Of a stretch of DNA of 64,000 bases, positions 18,696-30,834 are shown one piece after another (within the stretch, counting starts at the first letter, position 1; the number at the start of each line of letters is the position of its first letter). Made by a program: the position numbers and the translations under genes. The notes beneath the pieces are model-generated. The model saw only the letters and a list, made by a program, of their open reading frames with translations. It made no database searches and had not been told where the DNA came from. The stretch is from Phenylobacterium sp. (GTDB taxonomy: Bacteria > Pseudomonadota > Alphaproteobacteria > Caulobacterales > Caulobacteraceae): NCBI RefSeq assembly GCF_013822795.1, contig NZ_PNLB01000016.1, forward strand, positions 1 through 64,000. Direction: 5' to 3'.

Positions 18696-21600
18696 GGCGC
18701 CTTTTCCCCTGATGACTTCGCCCTGGCGGAGCCTAGCGGCGTGCGGCGTGCTCGCAAGCGCCATATTGCTCAGCTCGCAACCGGCGGTGGCGGCCGAGCC
18801 CTCGCCGTGGGGGCTCTACTTCCAGGGCAAGGGCCAGACGGCGCGCCGGATGCTGGAGCAACAGTTGACCGGCAAGGACCTGGATCCGGCGGCTCGCCGC
18901 GCCGCGACGGCGACGCTGCTGGAGATCTGCATCCACAGCCGGGCCAGCGATTGCATTCTGGCGCAGGTTCCGAAGTACATCGCCCTGGCCGCGCCGACGG
19001 CGCCCAATGAACTGATCCGGCGCGAGGACGTCCGGCGCACCGGCTACTTCCTGGACTACGGCAAGTTCACCTACGGCTCGCCGCCGGTGACCGCGAAGAT
19101 CCTCGAGGGCGAACTCTGGCGACAGGAGAACTCGGCCAACCCCAGCCTCTATCTGCGCCGTCAGATCCTGGCCTCGAGCATTCAGTTCGCGCAGGAGGAC
19201 TACGCCGGCGCAGGCGCGACCGTGGACAAGACCTTGTCGCTGATCGCGTCGCTGAAGAACCCGCAGGACGACTCGTTCCTGGTCGCCTGGGCGCTGGCGG
19301 ACGCGATCGACAGCCTGCGGGTGCTCGGCCAGAGCGACCGGGCCTATGGCGTCTACCTCGCCAGCGGCGGGTTCATCGCCGCCTCGCTGCCGCCGCTGAG
19401 CGTCGATGCGCTGATGTACCGGCTGATCGAAGCCGAGCTGCTGCTGGAGCAGGGGCAGTTCGCGGCCGCCCTGCCGGGGCTGGACCTCGCCGTCGCCACC
19501 GCCAACGCCATCGAACTGGACGACGACAGCCGCGCCTACGTGACCGCCCAGGCCCTGACCCGCAAGGCGGTGGCGTGCACCGGCCTGCTGAAGCCGGACT
19601 GCGCGCGGCAAGCGATCGAGGCGCATCCGTACGGCAAGCTCTATCAACGGGCAGGCCGGACGCCGGCGGACTTCGAGGAGACCGCCTATCTGGCGGCACG
19701 GGCGCTTGTCGCGGCGATCGAACAGCGTCCCGACCCGGTGGCCGCCAAGGCCCTGGCGCAGGCCGCGCCCTACGAAGCCGGCGCCGGCGCCAACGCCGAG
19801 CCGGCCGCCATCTACCGCACCGCCGGGCGCGCCCTGGCGCTGCCGCCGGGCCCCGAGCGGCAGGCGGGGCTGGCGCAGAGCGGCCGCCTGATCGCGGCCG
19901 CGGCGAAGCAGGCTCCGGCCCTGGGCGTCGGCGCCTCGCGGCGTCCGGCTGCGATCGAGCAGATCCTGATCTCCTTCGCGCTCAGTCAGGCCGACCAGGG
20001 CGGGGCCGAGGCGGATGAGACGAACTTCACGCTGGTCCAGCTGGCCGCGCGGATCCAGGCGACGGTCGACGCCGACGCCCTGGTCGCGCTGTCACAGGCC
20101 AAGGACGCGTTGCAGCGACGTTCGATCCATCAGGGGCTTCGGCTGCGAGCGCGGCGGGACGCCTATGAACGGGGCGAACTGTCCCAATTGGCGGCGCGCG
20201 CCGGCGCGCCGGCGACCCAGGCCCTGCTCGCCCACGACATCGCCACCCGCGGGGTGCTGCGCGACTTCGCCGTCCGCCTGGACGAGATCGATCGGTCGCT
20301 GGCGCCGGCGACCGGCTCGAACCTGGTCGAGCTGAAGCGCTTCCAGGCTGCGCTGCGCCCCGGAGAAGCGGCGCTGAGCGTCGCCATGGTCCCAGGCGGC
20401 ATGGCCTATATGTGCGTGCGCCAGGACAGCGTGACGCGGCTGGTCGCGCCGGCCGACTTGCGGCAGGCGACGCTGGACATCAAGATCCTGCAGGCCGCGC
20501 TGACCGCCGGACACGCGCCATCGGACGCGCTAGACGCCCAGTTCCCGATGGCCGCCGCAGTGCGGATGCACAAGCTGCTGCTCGCCCCGTTCGGAAAGTG
20601 CGTGAAGGAGGGCGACCATCTGCTGTGGCTCGCCAACCCCTCGGTCACGCCGCTGCCGCTGTCGATCCTGCTGCCCCAGGCGCCGCCGAGGCTGGGCGAA
20701 GGCTACGACCTGGCGCAGGCGGACTGGCTCGTGCGGCGCCATGCGGTCAGCTATGCCGGATCGCCGGGCGCGATCCTGGCGTCGCGTTCAGGCGCGCTGG
20801 CGCCGGCCTCGGACTTCGACTTCCTGGGCGTCGGCGACCCTGTGCTGAGCGGGGCGACCGCGGCGGGCGAGGATCGCGGCCAGATGCTGCTGCGGGGCGC
20901 GGGCGGCGCGGGCCTCGCGGCCCTCGCGCCGCTGCCGGAGACGAAGGACGAGCTGGAGCGCTCGGCCAAGGGTTTCGCGACGAGCAAGCTGCTGGTCCAG
21001 AACGCGGCCACCGAGCGCGGGGTGCGCGGGCAACTGCTGGGCTCCTATCGCTACCTGTCGTTCGCAACCCACGGCCTGATCCGCGACGAGATCGAGGGGT
21101 TGAGCGAGCCGGCCCTGGCGCTGACGCCGGTGTCGTCAGCCGATCCGCTGGACGACGGACTGCTGACCGCCTCGGAAATCGCCGACCTGAACCTGGGTGC
21201 GCGGTTCGTGGCGCTGTCGGCCTGCAACACCGCCAACTACGACGTCGCGCAGATGGCCGGCGAGTTGCCGGCCCTGGCCTCGGCCTTCGCGGTGGCGGGC
21301 GTGCCCTCGACGCTGGGATCGCTGTGGGCGGTGGACTCCGAGACGACGAAGGAGGTCGTGGCGACCACCTTCGCCACCCTGCGTACCGAGCATGGTGAGA
21401 GCCCGGCCCTGGCGCTGGCCCAGGCGCAGCGGACGTTCCTGGCCGCGCCGCCGTCGCGGGCCTATCTGCATCCGCGCTTCTGGGCGCCGCTGATCGTCCT
21501 GGGCGACGGCGCACGCCCACCGCAGAGCGCGTCGTCCAGCGCTGGCGCGATCACCGTGGAGGCCGAGTCCGCGCCCGGCGAGGTCACCGCCTTGAAGAGG

Positions 21601-22701
21601 TCCGGCGATCTCGTGGTGACGAGGTTCGCAGGCAGCGGCGCCCGGCCCGTCTCAGGCGTGGCGATGAGCGGCCAATGGCGCCGCGCAACAGACATGTCTG
21701 CGCCGACCCGATTGCTGGTCGAGCAGCAGTCGAGCGTCATCGTCGGCGGCGGACAGCGCGGCGCCGACGGCCGCACGGTCCCGGTGCTGGAGACCTTGGA
21801 CAAGGCCAGCGGCGCGGTGCGGGCGACCTGGCGCGGCGAGGCGGCCCCGGGCATGGATTCGCTGGCCGCGGTCGGCGTCGCGCTCGGGCCGCGCCAGGCC
21901 CTGGTGGCGATCGCCGATAGCGCGGCGCGCGAGCGGGCCGGCGGCCGAGAGGTCGCCGACCGTCTGCGGGTGGTGCTGGTGGAGGGGGCGCAAGCTCCGC
22001 GGCTGCTGTTCACGGCCACGCCGCCGCAAGCCGTCGCGATCGAGGATGCGACTCTAAGCTTGCTGGGGGACCGCCTCCTGGTCACCTACACCGTACGTCA
22101 TCCCGCCCCGCCCCGTCGGCCGCTGGCCGAAGACGACTACGAGCTGGCGCCGTGCATGGGCGTCCCGATCACCTGGGCCGAGCTGCGCGACCGGCGCACC
22201 GGGGCGCTGATCAGCTCCCAGCAGTTGACGGGTTGGACCGCACCGACCGCAATGGCCCAGGGCGGGCGCGTGCTGCTGGGCGGCGGCTCCATTACGACCT
22301 GCGAGGGCGAGCTGAAGGCCGGCGTGATCGCGCTGGACGACGGACTGCAGTCGCAGCTGATCTATCGCGACGACAGTCTGGGCTGGTCGGAGGTGCGGGC
22401 GATGGGCGCGCGCGCCGACGGCGGGGCGCTGATCGCCGCGGCGAAGGTCGCTCAGGTCGACCTTCGGCTCGGGCTTGGCGGCCTGGCCGATCCCTATGCG
22501 CCGAGCGCGATGCGGCGCCATATCGGGGCCCTGCTGCTGAACCTTCGCGCCGACGGAAGCGTCTCGGCGCCGAAGCTGCTGGATTCCGGCTCCAACATCT
22601 ATCTGTCAGGCGTGGACGCCAGCCGGCCCGGCGAGGCGCTGCTGGGCGGCTCGCTGGGCGGCCAGGCGGTCGTCTTCAAGCTGACCGCCGACCGGCCCTG
22701 A
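18694..22701 (+). CDS. Secreted CHAT-domain (caspase-like) protein, 1335 residues
   Basis: Signal peptide (hydrophobic ACGVLASAILLSS, cleavage near AVAAEPS). An alpha-helical TPR-like region covers about 30-560, and the CHAT peptidase domain about 610-935. The His-Cys dyad is visible: His793 in FATHGLIRDE and Cys844 in LSACNTANYD, with the family's SLWAVDSETT stretch after it. A C-terminal region of about 390 residues is rich in beta-strand-like repeats. CHAT proteins are caspase relatives that cleave proteins. Start choice: ATG 18694 has GGAG at 18682; ATG 18712 is an alternative. It is head-to-head with the trypsin-like protease. Confidence 0.88.
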   Translation: MAPFPLMTSPWRSLAACGVLASAILLSSQPAVAAEPSPWGLYFQGKGQTARRMLEQQLTGKDLDPAARRAATATLLEICIHSRASDCILAQVPKYIALAAPTAPNELIRREDVRRTGYFLDYGKFTYGSPPVTAKILEGELWRQENSANPSLYLRRQILASSIQFAQEDYAGAGATVDKTLSLIASLKNPQDDSFLVAWALADAIDSLRVLGQSDRAYGVYLASGGFIAASLPPLSVDALMYRLIEAELLLEQGQFAAALPGLDLAVATANAIELDDDSRAYVTAQALTRKAVACTGLLKPDCARQAIEAHPYGKLYQRAGRTPADFEETAYLAARALVAAIEQRPDPVAAKALAQAAPYEAGAGANAEPAAIYRTAGRALALPPGPERQAGLAQSGRLIAAAAKQAPALGVGASRRPAAIEQILISFALSQADQGGAEADETNFTLVQLAARIQATVDADALVALSQAKDALQRRSIHQGLRLRARRDAYERGELSQLAARAGAPATQALLAHDIATRGVLRDFAVRLDEIDRSLAPATGSNLVELKRFQAALRPGEAALSVAMVPGGMAYMCVRQDSVTRLVAPADLRQATLDIKILQAALTAGHAPSDALDAQFPMAAAVRMHKLLLAPFGKCVKEGDHLLWLANPSVTPLPLSILLPQAPPRLGEGYDLAQADWLVRRHAVSYAGSPGAILASRSGALAPASDFDFLGVGDPVLSGATAAGEDRGQMLLRGAGGAGLAALAPLPETKDELERSAKGFATSKLLVQNAATERGVRGQLLGSYRYLSFATHGLIRDEIEGLSEPALALTPVSSADPLDDGLLTASEIADLNLGARFVALSACNTANYDVAQMAGELPALASAFAVAGVPSTLGSLWAVDSETTKEVVATTFATLRTEHGESPALALAQAQRTFLAAPPSRAYLHPRFWAPLIVLGDGARPPQSASSSAGAITVEAESAPGEVTALKRSGDLVVTRFAGSGARPVSGVAMSGQWRRATDMSAPTRLLVEQQSSVIVGGGQRGADGRTVPVLETLDKASGAVRATWRGEAAPGMDSLAAVGVALGPRQALVAIADSAARERAGGREVADRLRVVLVEGAQAPRLLFTATPPQAVAIEDATLSLLGDRLLVTYTVRHPAPPRRPLAEDDYELAPCMGVPITWAELRDRRTGALISSQQLTGWTAPTAMAQGGRVLLGGGSITTCEGELKAGVIALDDGLQSQLIYRDDSLGWSEVRAMGARADGGALIAAAKVAQVDLRLGLGGLADPYAPSAMRRHIGALLLNLRADGSVSAPKLLDSGSNIYLSGVDASRPGEALLGGSLGGQAVVFKLTADRP

Positions 22702-22705
22702 TCCG

Positions 22706-23101
22706 TCAGGACGCTTTGGCCTTCTTGGCCTTGGCGGGCGGCGGGGCCGAGGTCACCAGACTGGAGATCTGGCATTTGGAGCCGTCGACCAGCACCTGGC
22801 CGAAACGGTCGAGGGTGTGGGTCCCGCGGGTGATGAAGCCGACCTTCATCGAATGGTCGAGGCCGATGCACGGGCCGAACAGTTCGGCGCGATACCACTC
22901 GCCGCGCTGGCCCTCGATCCACAGGGCGTTGTCGCCGTCGGCCTGGAAGTTGCGGATGCCGGTGCTGTTCGCGAACGGAATGCGGGCGTCGACGCCCAGC
23001 GGCCGCTCGGCCGGCGCAGGAGCCGGGGCGGGGTTCGCGGCGGCGAGCGTCGCGGGCAGCAGCATCGCGCCGCCGGCCAGCGCGGCGATCAGGGTCTTCA
23101 T
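22706..23101 (-). CDS. Small secreted protein, DUF6491-like
   Basis: 131 residues with a signal peptide ending near TLAAANPAPAP. A compact domain (about 37-115) follows with two cysteines, in LFGPCIGLDHS and DGSKCQISSL, that could form a disulfide in the periplasm. The tail is Lys- and Ala-rich. The pattern IRNFQADGDNALWIEGQRGE resembles DUF6491 proteins, but I am not certain. It converges on the CHAT gene with only 4 bases between stops. Confidence 0.7.
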   Translation of the reverse strand: MKTLIAALAGGAMLLPATLAAANPAPAPAPAERPLGVDARIPFANSTGIRNFQADGDNALWIEGQRGEWYRAELFGPCIGLDHSMKVGFITRGTHTLDRFGQVLVDGSKCQISSLVTSAPPPAKAKKAKAS

Positions 23102-23200
23102 GTCATGTCCCTTTCGAAGGACGCCCCAGCCCGTGACTGGACGCTAGAAGCAGCGCGTTGAACTCGCGTTGAGAACGCCGTTCATCGGGCGTTCATCGGC

Positions 23201-24574
23201 TCAGCATTCGACGATGTTGACGGCCAGGCCGCCGAGCGAGGTCTCCTTGTAGATCTCGCTCATGTCCTCGCCGGTGCGTTTCATCGTGGCGATCACCTTG
23301 TCGAGGCTGACGGTGTGCTGGCCGTCGCCGAGCAGGGCCAGGCGCGAGGCGTCGATCGCCTTCACCGCGCCCATGGCGTTGCGCTCGATGCAGGGGATCT
23401 GCACCAGGCCACCGATCGGGTCGCAGGTCAGGCCGAGATTGTGCTCCATGGCGATCTCGGCGGCGTTCTCGATCTGGGCGTTGGTCCCGCCGAGCGCGGC
23501 GGTCAGGCCTGCAGCGGCCATCGAACAGGCGACGCCGACCTCGCCCTGGCAGCCGACCTCGGCGCCGGAGATCGAGGCGTTGCGCTTGTAGAGCGAGCCG
23601 ATGGCGGCGGCGGTCAGCAGGAAGATGCGCCGGCCTTCCGGCCCGCCGCGATGGAAGCGGTCGTAGTAGCGCAGCACGGCCGGCAGCAGCCCGGCCGCGC
23701 CGTTGGTCGGGGCGGTGACGACGCGGCCGCCCGAGGCGTTCTCCTCGTTCACCGCCAGGGCCCAGAGGTTGACCCAGTCGAGGGCGGCGAGCGGATCGGA
23801 GATGTTGCGTTCGACCTTGCTCATCAGGTCGGTGTGGATCTGGCGCGCGCGGCGGCGGACCTTGAGCCCGCCGGGCAGACAGCCGTCCTGGCGCAGCCCG
23901 CGCTCGATGCATGCCTCCATGGCCGCGAAGATGGCGTCGAGGCCGGCCTCGACCTCGGCCGGCGGGCGCACGGCGGTCTCGTTGGCGAACATCAGCTCGG
24001 CGATGGTCAGGCCCGCCTCCTGCGCCTGGGCCAGCAGCTCGGCCCCGGACGCATATGGATAGGGCTCGGGCGCGGCGCGCACCGGCGCGGCGTTCGCGCT
24101 CATCTCCGCCTCGTCGGCGACGAAGCCGCCGCCGATCGAGAAGTAGAGCTTCTCGTCGAGCAGCCCCTCGCCGCCATAGGCGCGGAAGGCCAGGGCGTTG
24201 GGATGCTGCGGCAGGCGGGTGCGGCCCTCCCAAAGGATGTCGCTGCCTGAATCGAAGGCGATATCGGGCCCCTGCGCGCCGAGCCGCAGGCGGCCGGTGG
24301 CGGCGATCGCCTCCAGCGCGGCGTCGGCGGCGTCGGGGTCGATGCTGGCGGGGACGAAGCCCGCCAGACCGAGGATCACGGCGCGGTCGGTGGCGTGGCC
24401 CCGCCCGGTCAGGGCCAGGGAGGCGTAGAGCACGACTTCGACGCGTGTGACCTGGGCGAGGGCTCCCTGCGCGGCCAGGCGCTGCAGGAAGCGCGCACCG
24501 GCGGTCATCGGACCCATGGTGTGGGAGCTGGACGGGCCCACGCCCAACTTGAACAAATCGAACGCGCTAGCCAT
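23201..24574 (-). CDS. sdaA: L-serine dehydratase (iron-sulfur, single chain)
   Basis: 457 residues from the ATG at 24574. The start MASAFDLFKLGVGPSSSHTM matches the family's N-terminus, which an upstream in-frame start (24667) would bury. A beta domain with GPSSSHTMGPM is followed by the alpha domain with the conserved stretch APTNGAAGLLPAVL and a C-terminal VNIVEC. The enzyme uses a [4Fe-4S] cluster to convert L-serine to pyruvate and ammonia. It is divergent from a GNAT gene. Confidence 0.95.
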   Translation of the reverse strand: MASAFDLFKLGVGPSSSHTMGPMTAGARFLQRLAAQGALAQVTRVEVVLYASLALTGRGHATDRAVILGLAGFVPASIDPDAADAALEAIAATGRLRLGAQGPDIAFDSGSDILWEGRTRLPQHPNALAFRAYGGEGLLDEKLYFSIGGGFVADEAEMSANAAPVRAAPEPYPYASGAELLAQAQEAGLTIAELMFANETAVRPPAEVEAGLDAIFAAMEACIERGLRQDGCLPGGLKVRRRARQIHTDLMSKVERNISDPLAALDWVNLWALAVNEENASGGRVVTAPTNGAAGLLPAVLRYYDRFHRGGPEGRRIFLLTAAAIGSLYKRNASISGAEVGCQGEVGVACSMAAAGLTAALGGTNAQIENAAEIAMEHNLGLTCDPIGGLVQIPCIERNAMGAVKAIDASRLALLGDGQHTVSLDKVIATMKRTGEDMSEIYKETSLGGLAVNIVEC

Positions 24575-24679
24575 GGAAGGTTGGTACGTCATTGCGCGAT
24601 TTGCGCCAAGCCGGGGCAAGGCGTTCCGCAGCGCAAGCCGCGAGATGACGCCGCCGGTCCGCATCACTAGCTATGGGGC

Positions 24680-25216
24680 ATGAGCCAGACCCTGCATATC
24701 CGCCCCGCCATGCGCGAGGACATCCCTACTCTCAAGCTCGTCATGGACCGGGCGATCAAGGAGCTGCTGCCGGCGTTCCTGCCGCCCGAGCAGGTGGCGG
24801 CCTCGCAGGAGGTCATGGGCCTGGACACGCAGCTGATCGAGGACGGCACCTATTACGTGGTCGAGGCCGGCGACGTGATCGCCGGCTGCGGCGGCTGGAG
24901 CCGGCGCGCCACGCTGTTCGGCGGCGACCATTCGGCCGGACGCGACGCGGCGCTGGTGGATCCGGCCACGGACCCGGCGCGGGTGCGAGCGATGTACACC
25001 GATCCCGGTTTCGTACGGCGCGGCGTCGGACGGCTGATCCTGACGACCTGCGAGGTCAAGGCGAAGGCCGAAGGGTTCAGCCGCAGCGAGATGGCCGCGA
25101 CCATGGCCGGCGAGCCGCTCTACGCGGCTTGCGGCTACCAACGCATCGAGCCGTTCGAGGCGGAAACCTCGAACGGCGTGAAGGTGCCGCTGGTGCGGAT
25201 GGGCAAGGCGATCTGA
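24680..25216 (+). CDS. GNAT family N-acetyltransferase
   Basis: 178 residues. The GNAT pattern is seen in LHIRPAMREDIPTLKLVMDR at the N-terminus and YTDPGFVRRGVGRLILTTCE, whose RRGVGR carries the acetyl-CoA-binding Q/R-x-x-G-x-G/A type loop. A C-terminal ATMAGEPLYAACGYQRIEP completes the fold. The substrate is unknown. It is divergent from sdaA, with 105 bases between starts, and is followed by a hairpin. Confidence 0.88.
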   Translation: MSQTLHIRPAMREDIPTLKLVMDRAIKELLPAFLPPEQVAASQEVMGLDTQLIEDGTYYVVEAGDVIAGCGGWSRRATLFGGDHSAGRDAALVDPATDPARVRAMYTDPGFVRRGVGRLILTTCEVKAKAEGFSRSEMAATMAGEPLYAACGYQRIEPFEAETSNGVKVPLVRMGKAI

Positions 25217-25220
25217 GATC

Positions 25221-25283
25221 GGGCGGTCCGAAGACCGCCCGCCCCCTCAATCCAATAGACGGGCGGCCCCTACCGGGCCGCCC
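25221..25283. terminator. Two consecutive GC hairpins between convergent genes
   Basis: Hairpin 1: GGGCGGTC (25221-25228) pairs with GACCGCCC (25233-25240). Hairpin 2: GGGCGGCCC (25261-25269) pairs with GGGCCGCCC (25275-25283). They lie between the convergent GNAT and TonB-receptor genes. There is no good T-run, so terminator function for one or both is an inference. Confidence 0.45.
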
Positions 25284-25290
25284 GCGGGGA

Positions 25291-27960
<2,670 letters not shown>

Positions 27961-28557
27961 GATTATTGCCCCCACAGCACCGGCGGCCGACATCGACCGC
28001 CATTCGTCACAAGCCCCCGTCGCCGGGTTCGGAGTTCAGGGACTTGGATTGGTCGGGCGCACGCAGACGGCGGGTTCGCCGCGCGGCGCCGGAAATTCGC
28101 AAGGATGAGTCGCGGACGCCGAGGCGAAGCGCTTCGGCTGGTCTGGTTCGACACGACTTACGCAATAGGTACGCAGGCACATCTCAGACACTCTCCGCGA
28201 AGGTGAGATGCCCGGTTCCTGGTTGTTTCCTCGAACGCGCTCTTGCTTATTGTCTTGCGGTTACTGGCCTCAGGCGGCTCCCCACGCCGCTGCGACACCC
28301 GAAGGCTCCCCGCGACAGGTTTAGACTGTCAATCGGCCCGGCTCGATAAAGCACCCGATGCTCAGACCGCTGCCCGGCATTCGGACATCAGGGATCCGCT
28401 TTTAATCAATACCTGCGAGATCGACATTCGCTCGGATTCGGACAGTGTTCCGGATGCGGAATATTCGAGCCGGCGGCGCCGCGCGATTGATCACCCCGAT
28501 CATGGACCGCCCCAAGCACCCGCCCCGTGCTTGAACCGACGCGAGAGCGGGCCGGTC
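27961..28557. other. 597-base divergent intergenic region
   Basis: This lies between the TonB-receptor start and the oxidase start. Short open frames here have no coding character. I see one inverted repeat, CATCTCA (28180-28186) with TGAGATG (28204-28210), and an AT-richer patch near 28400-28470. It probably contains both promoters and an operator, but no consensus promoter or riboswitch is convincing. Confidence 0.4.
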
Positions 28558-30186
28558 ATGAACGCCTTGGTGGTTGATCGGGGAACTCGAGAGATGGGGA
28601 TCAGTCGGCGGTTATTTCTGCACCGTTTGGGCGCGACCGGGGGATACGGCGCGACCTACTCGGCGATGCGGACCTTGGGATTGATGGGCGCGGTGGCGTC
28701 GGCGGCGACGCCGGCGATGGCCGCGGACGCCGGGCGCGGCAAGCGGGTGGTCATCCTGGGCGGCGGCGTCGCCGGCCTGGTGGCGGCTTATGAACTGGAG
28801 CGGGCCGGCTACACGGTGACGCTGCTGGAGGCGCGCGACCGGCTCGGCGGGCGCAATTGGACGCTCCGCAACGGCTCGAAGGTGGAAATGGTCGGCGAGG
28901 AAACGCAGACCGTGCGCTTCTCAGACGGCCTCTACATGAACGCGGGTCCGGCGCGGATCCCCAGCCATCACCAGGGCCTGCTGTCCTATTGCAGCAAGCT
29001 GGGCGTGCCGCTGGAGGTGGAGATCAATTCCAGCCGCAGCGCATACCTCTGGGCCGACGGCGGCCAGAAGCTGCAGATGCGCCAGGGGGTCAACGACACC
29101 CGCGGCTATATCTCCGAGCTGCTGGCCAAGGCGGTGAACAAGGGCGCGCTCGACCAGGACCTCAGCCTCGAGGACAAGGAGAAGCTGCTGCCGTTCCTGA
29201 AGGCCTATGGCGACCTCGGCGAGGACATGGCGTTCAAGGGCACCGAACGCTCGGGACTGCTGCAGGCGCCGGGCGCGGCCAACCAGTTCGCCAAGGCGCG
29301 CGATCCGGCCGCGTTCCGCGACCTGATCAACCATCCTCAGATCGGGGCGACCCTGTTCGAGGACAATATCAACATGCAGGCGACGATGTTCCAGCCGGTC
29401 GGCGGCATGGACCAGATCATCGCCGGTTTCGAACGCGCGATCCGCAGCCCGGTGATCAAGAACGCCGAGGTCACGCAGATCCGCGCCGACGGCAAGGGCG
29501 TGAAGGTCACCTACCGCGACCGCGTCAGCGGCAAGACCCAGGCGGTCGAGGGCGACTATACGATCATCACCCTGCCCCTGGCCCTGCTGGCCAAGATCGA
29601 CAACAACTTCGGCAAGGATGTGCAGGCGGCTATCGCCTCGGTGCCCAACGACTTCTCCAACAAGATCGGCTTCGACGCGCCGCGGTTCTGGGAGAAGGAG
29701 CAGATCTACGGCGGCATCTCGTTCGTCGGCGGCGAGACCAGCCTGATCTGGTATCCCTCCAACGGCCTGCACACCGAGCGCGGCATGCTGCTGGCCTGCT
29801 ACGGGTCCGGCGGACGCGCCGAGGGCTTCGCCAAGCGCCCGCTCGCCGAGCAGATCGCCATGGCCCGCAGCGTGGTCGGCAAGCTGCACCCCGGCCATGA
29901 GGCCGAGCTGACCAACCCGGTGGTCGTCAACTGGAGCAAGATCCCCTTCAACATGGGGCCCTGGCCGCGCTGGGGCGAACGCGGCGGCGTGCAGGAGGGT
30001 CACTTCGATTCGGCCGAGTATCGGCTGCTGAACCAGCCGCACGGGCGTGTGCATTTCTCGGGCGCCCACCTCAGCCAGACGCCCGGTTGGCAGGAAGGCG
30101 CGGTCTATTCGGCGCAACGCACGATCGCGGCCCTCAACGAACAGGTGAAGGAGCGGGCGCTGGTGGAATCGCGCGCGGCGGCTTGA
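28558..30186 (+). CDS. Tat-exported flavin amine / amino-acid oxidase
   Basis: 542 residues from the ATG at 28558; ATG 28594 is an alternative. A twin-arginine signal SRRLFLHRLG (16-25) is followed by a hydrophobic stretch ending near AMAADAG. The FAD-binding Rossmann motif is VVILGGGVAGLVAAYELERA (64-83), with EARDRLGGR after it. C-terminal FAD contacts lie near GRVHFSGAHLSQTPGWQEGA. The family (flavin monoamine and L-amino-acid oxidases) gives an imine plus H2O2. The next two genes encode exported RidA-family proteins, consistent with an imine-producing oxidase acting in the periplasm. Confidence 0.88.
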   Translation: MNALVVDRGTREMGISRRLFLHRLGATGGYGATYSAMRTLGLMGAVASAATPAMAADAGRGKRVVILGGGVAGLVAAYELERAGYTVTLLEARDRLGGRNWTLRNGSKVEMVGEETQTVRFSDGLYMNAGPARIPSHHQGLLSYCSKLGVPLEVEINSSRSAYLWADGGQKLQMRQGVNDTRGYISELLAKAVNKGALDQDLSLEDKEKLLPFLKAYGDLGEDMAFKGTERSGLLQAPGAANQFAKARDPAAFRDLINHPQIGATLFEDNINMQATMFQPVGGMDQIIAGFERAIRSPVIKNAEVTQIRADGKGVKVTYRDRVSGKTQAVEGDYTIITLPLALLAKIDNNFGKDVQAAIASVPNDFSNKIGFDAPRFWEKEQIYGGISFVGGETSLIWYPSNGLHTERGMLLACYGSGGRAEGFAKRPLAEQIAMARSVVGKLHPGHEAELTNPVVVNWSKIPFNMGPWPRWGERGGVQEGHFDSAEYRLLNQPHGRVHFSGAHLSQTPGWQEGAVYSAQRTIAALNEQVKERALVESRAAA

Positions 30187-30241
30187 TCCGCACCGATATT
30201 GCCTGCCCAATAGCCAAGTTCAGTCATAGGAATTGAAATTC

Positions 30242-30733
30242 ATGCGAAAGTTCATCCTGCCGGCGGCCCTGCTGGCGCTGGTCGCCGCGACGCCCGCCGC
30301 CGCCCAGGTCAAGCGGATCGGCGCGCCGACCTCGCCGATCCTGCAGGCGGCGGTCGTGCCGGCCGGCACCGACATCATGTACGTCAGCGGCATCACCCCG
30401 CCGGTGCTGAACCCCGGCGCCCCGGCCGGCACGCCGCCGCAGTTCGGCGACACCAAGACCCAGACCATCGGCGTCCTGAAGCGCATCGAGGACATCCTCA
30501 AGGCCGAGGGCCTGACCCACGCCGACGTGTTCATGATGCGGGTGCTGCTGGTCGGCGATCCGGCCAAGGACGGCAAGATGGACTTCGCCGGCATGATGGA
30601 GGGCTACAAGCAGTTCTACGCCACCGAGGCCCAGCCCAACCGGCCGGCCCGCATCACCAGCCAGGTGGCCGCGCTGGTGGCGCCGGGCATGATGGTCGAG
30701 ATCGAGGTCCAGGCCGCCAAACCGAAGAAGTAG
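30242..30733 (+). CDS. Exported RidA family protein (first of two)
   Basis: 163 residues from the ATG at 30242; AGGAA lies about 11 bases upstream. A Sec signal peptide ends near TPAAAQ. The RidA/YjgF/UK114 domain covers about 25-160. The conserved arginine region reads RPARITSQVAALVAPGMMVE, matching the RidA active-site R-P-A-R pattern, so imine/enamine hydrolysis is plausible. RidA proteins are normally cytosolic; this one appears periplasmic. It lies 55 bases downstream of the flavin oxidase. Confidence 0.88.
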   Translation: MRKFILPAALLALVAATPAAAQVKRIGAPTSPILQAAVVPAGTDIMYVSGITPPVLNPGAPAGTPPQFGDTKTQTIGVLKRIEDILKAEGLTHADVFMMRVLLVGDPAKDGKMDFAGMMEGYKQFYATEAQPNRPARITSQVAALVAPGMMVEIEVQAAKPKK

Positions 30734-30834
30734 CGCTGTTGGTCGGCCAGAGGAGAGCTCTGGTCGACCAACGCTTTGCCCCTGGCGCGATCGGGGCGCT
30801 CGTCGGAAGCTCCAGAAATCCAGACGAGAGCCCC

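Noticed and set aside
27966..28349. Small open frames in the receptor-oxidase gap
   Set aside because: Their translations are low-complexity Arg-rich, lack ribosome-binding sites and overlap each other in several frames.
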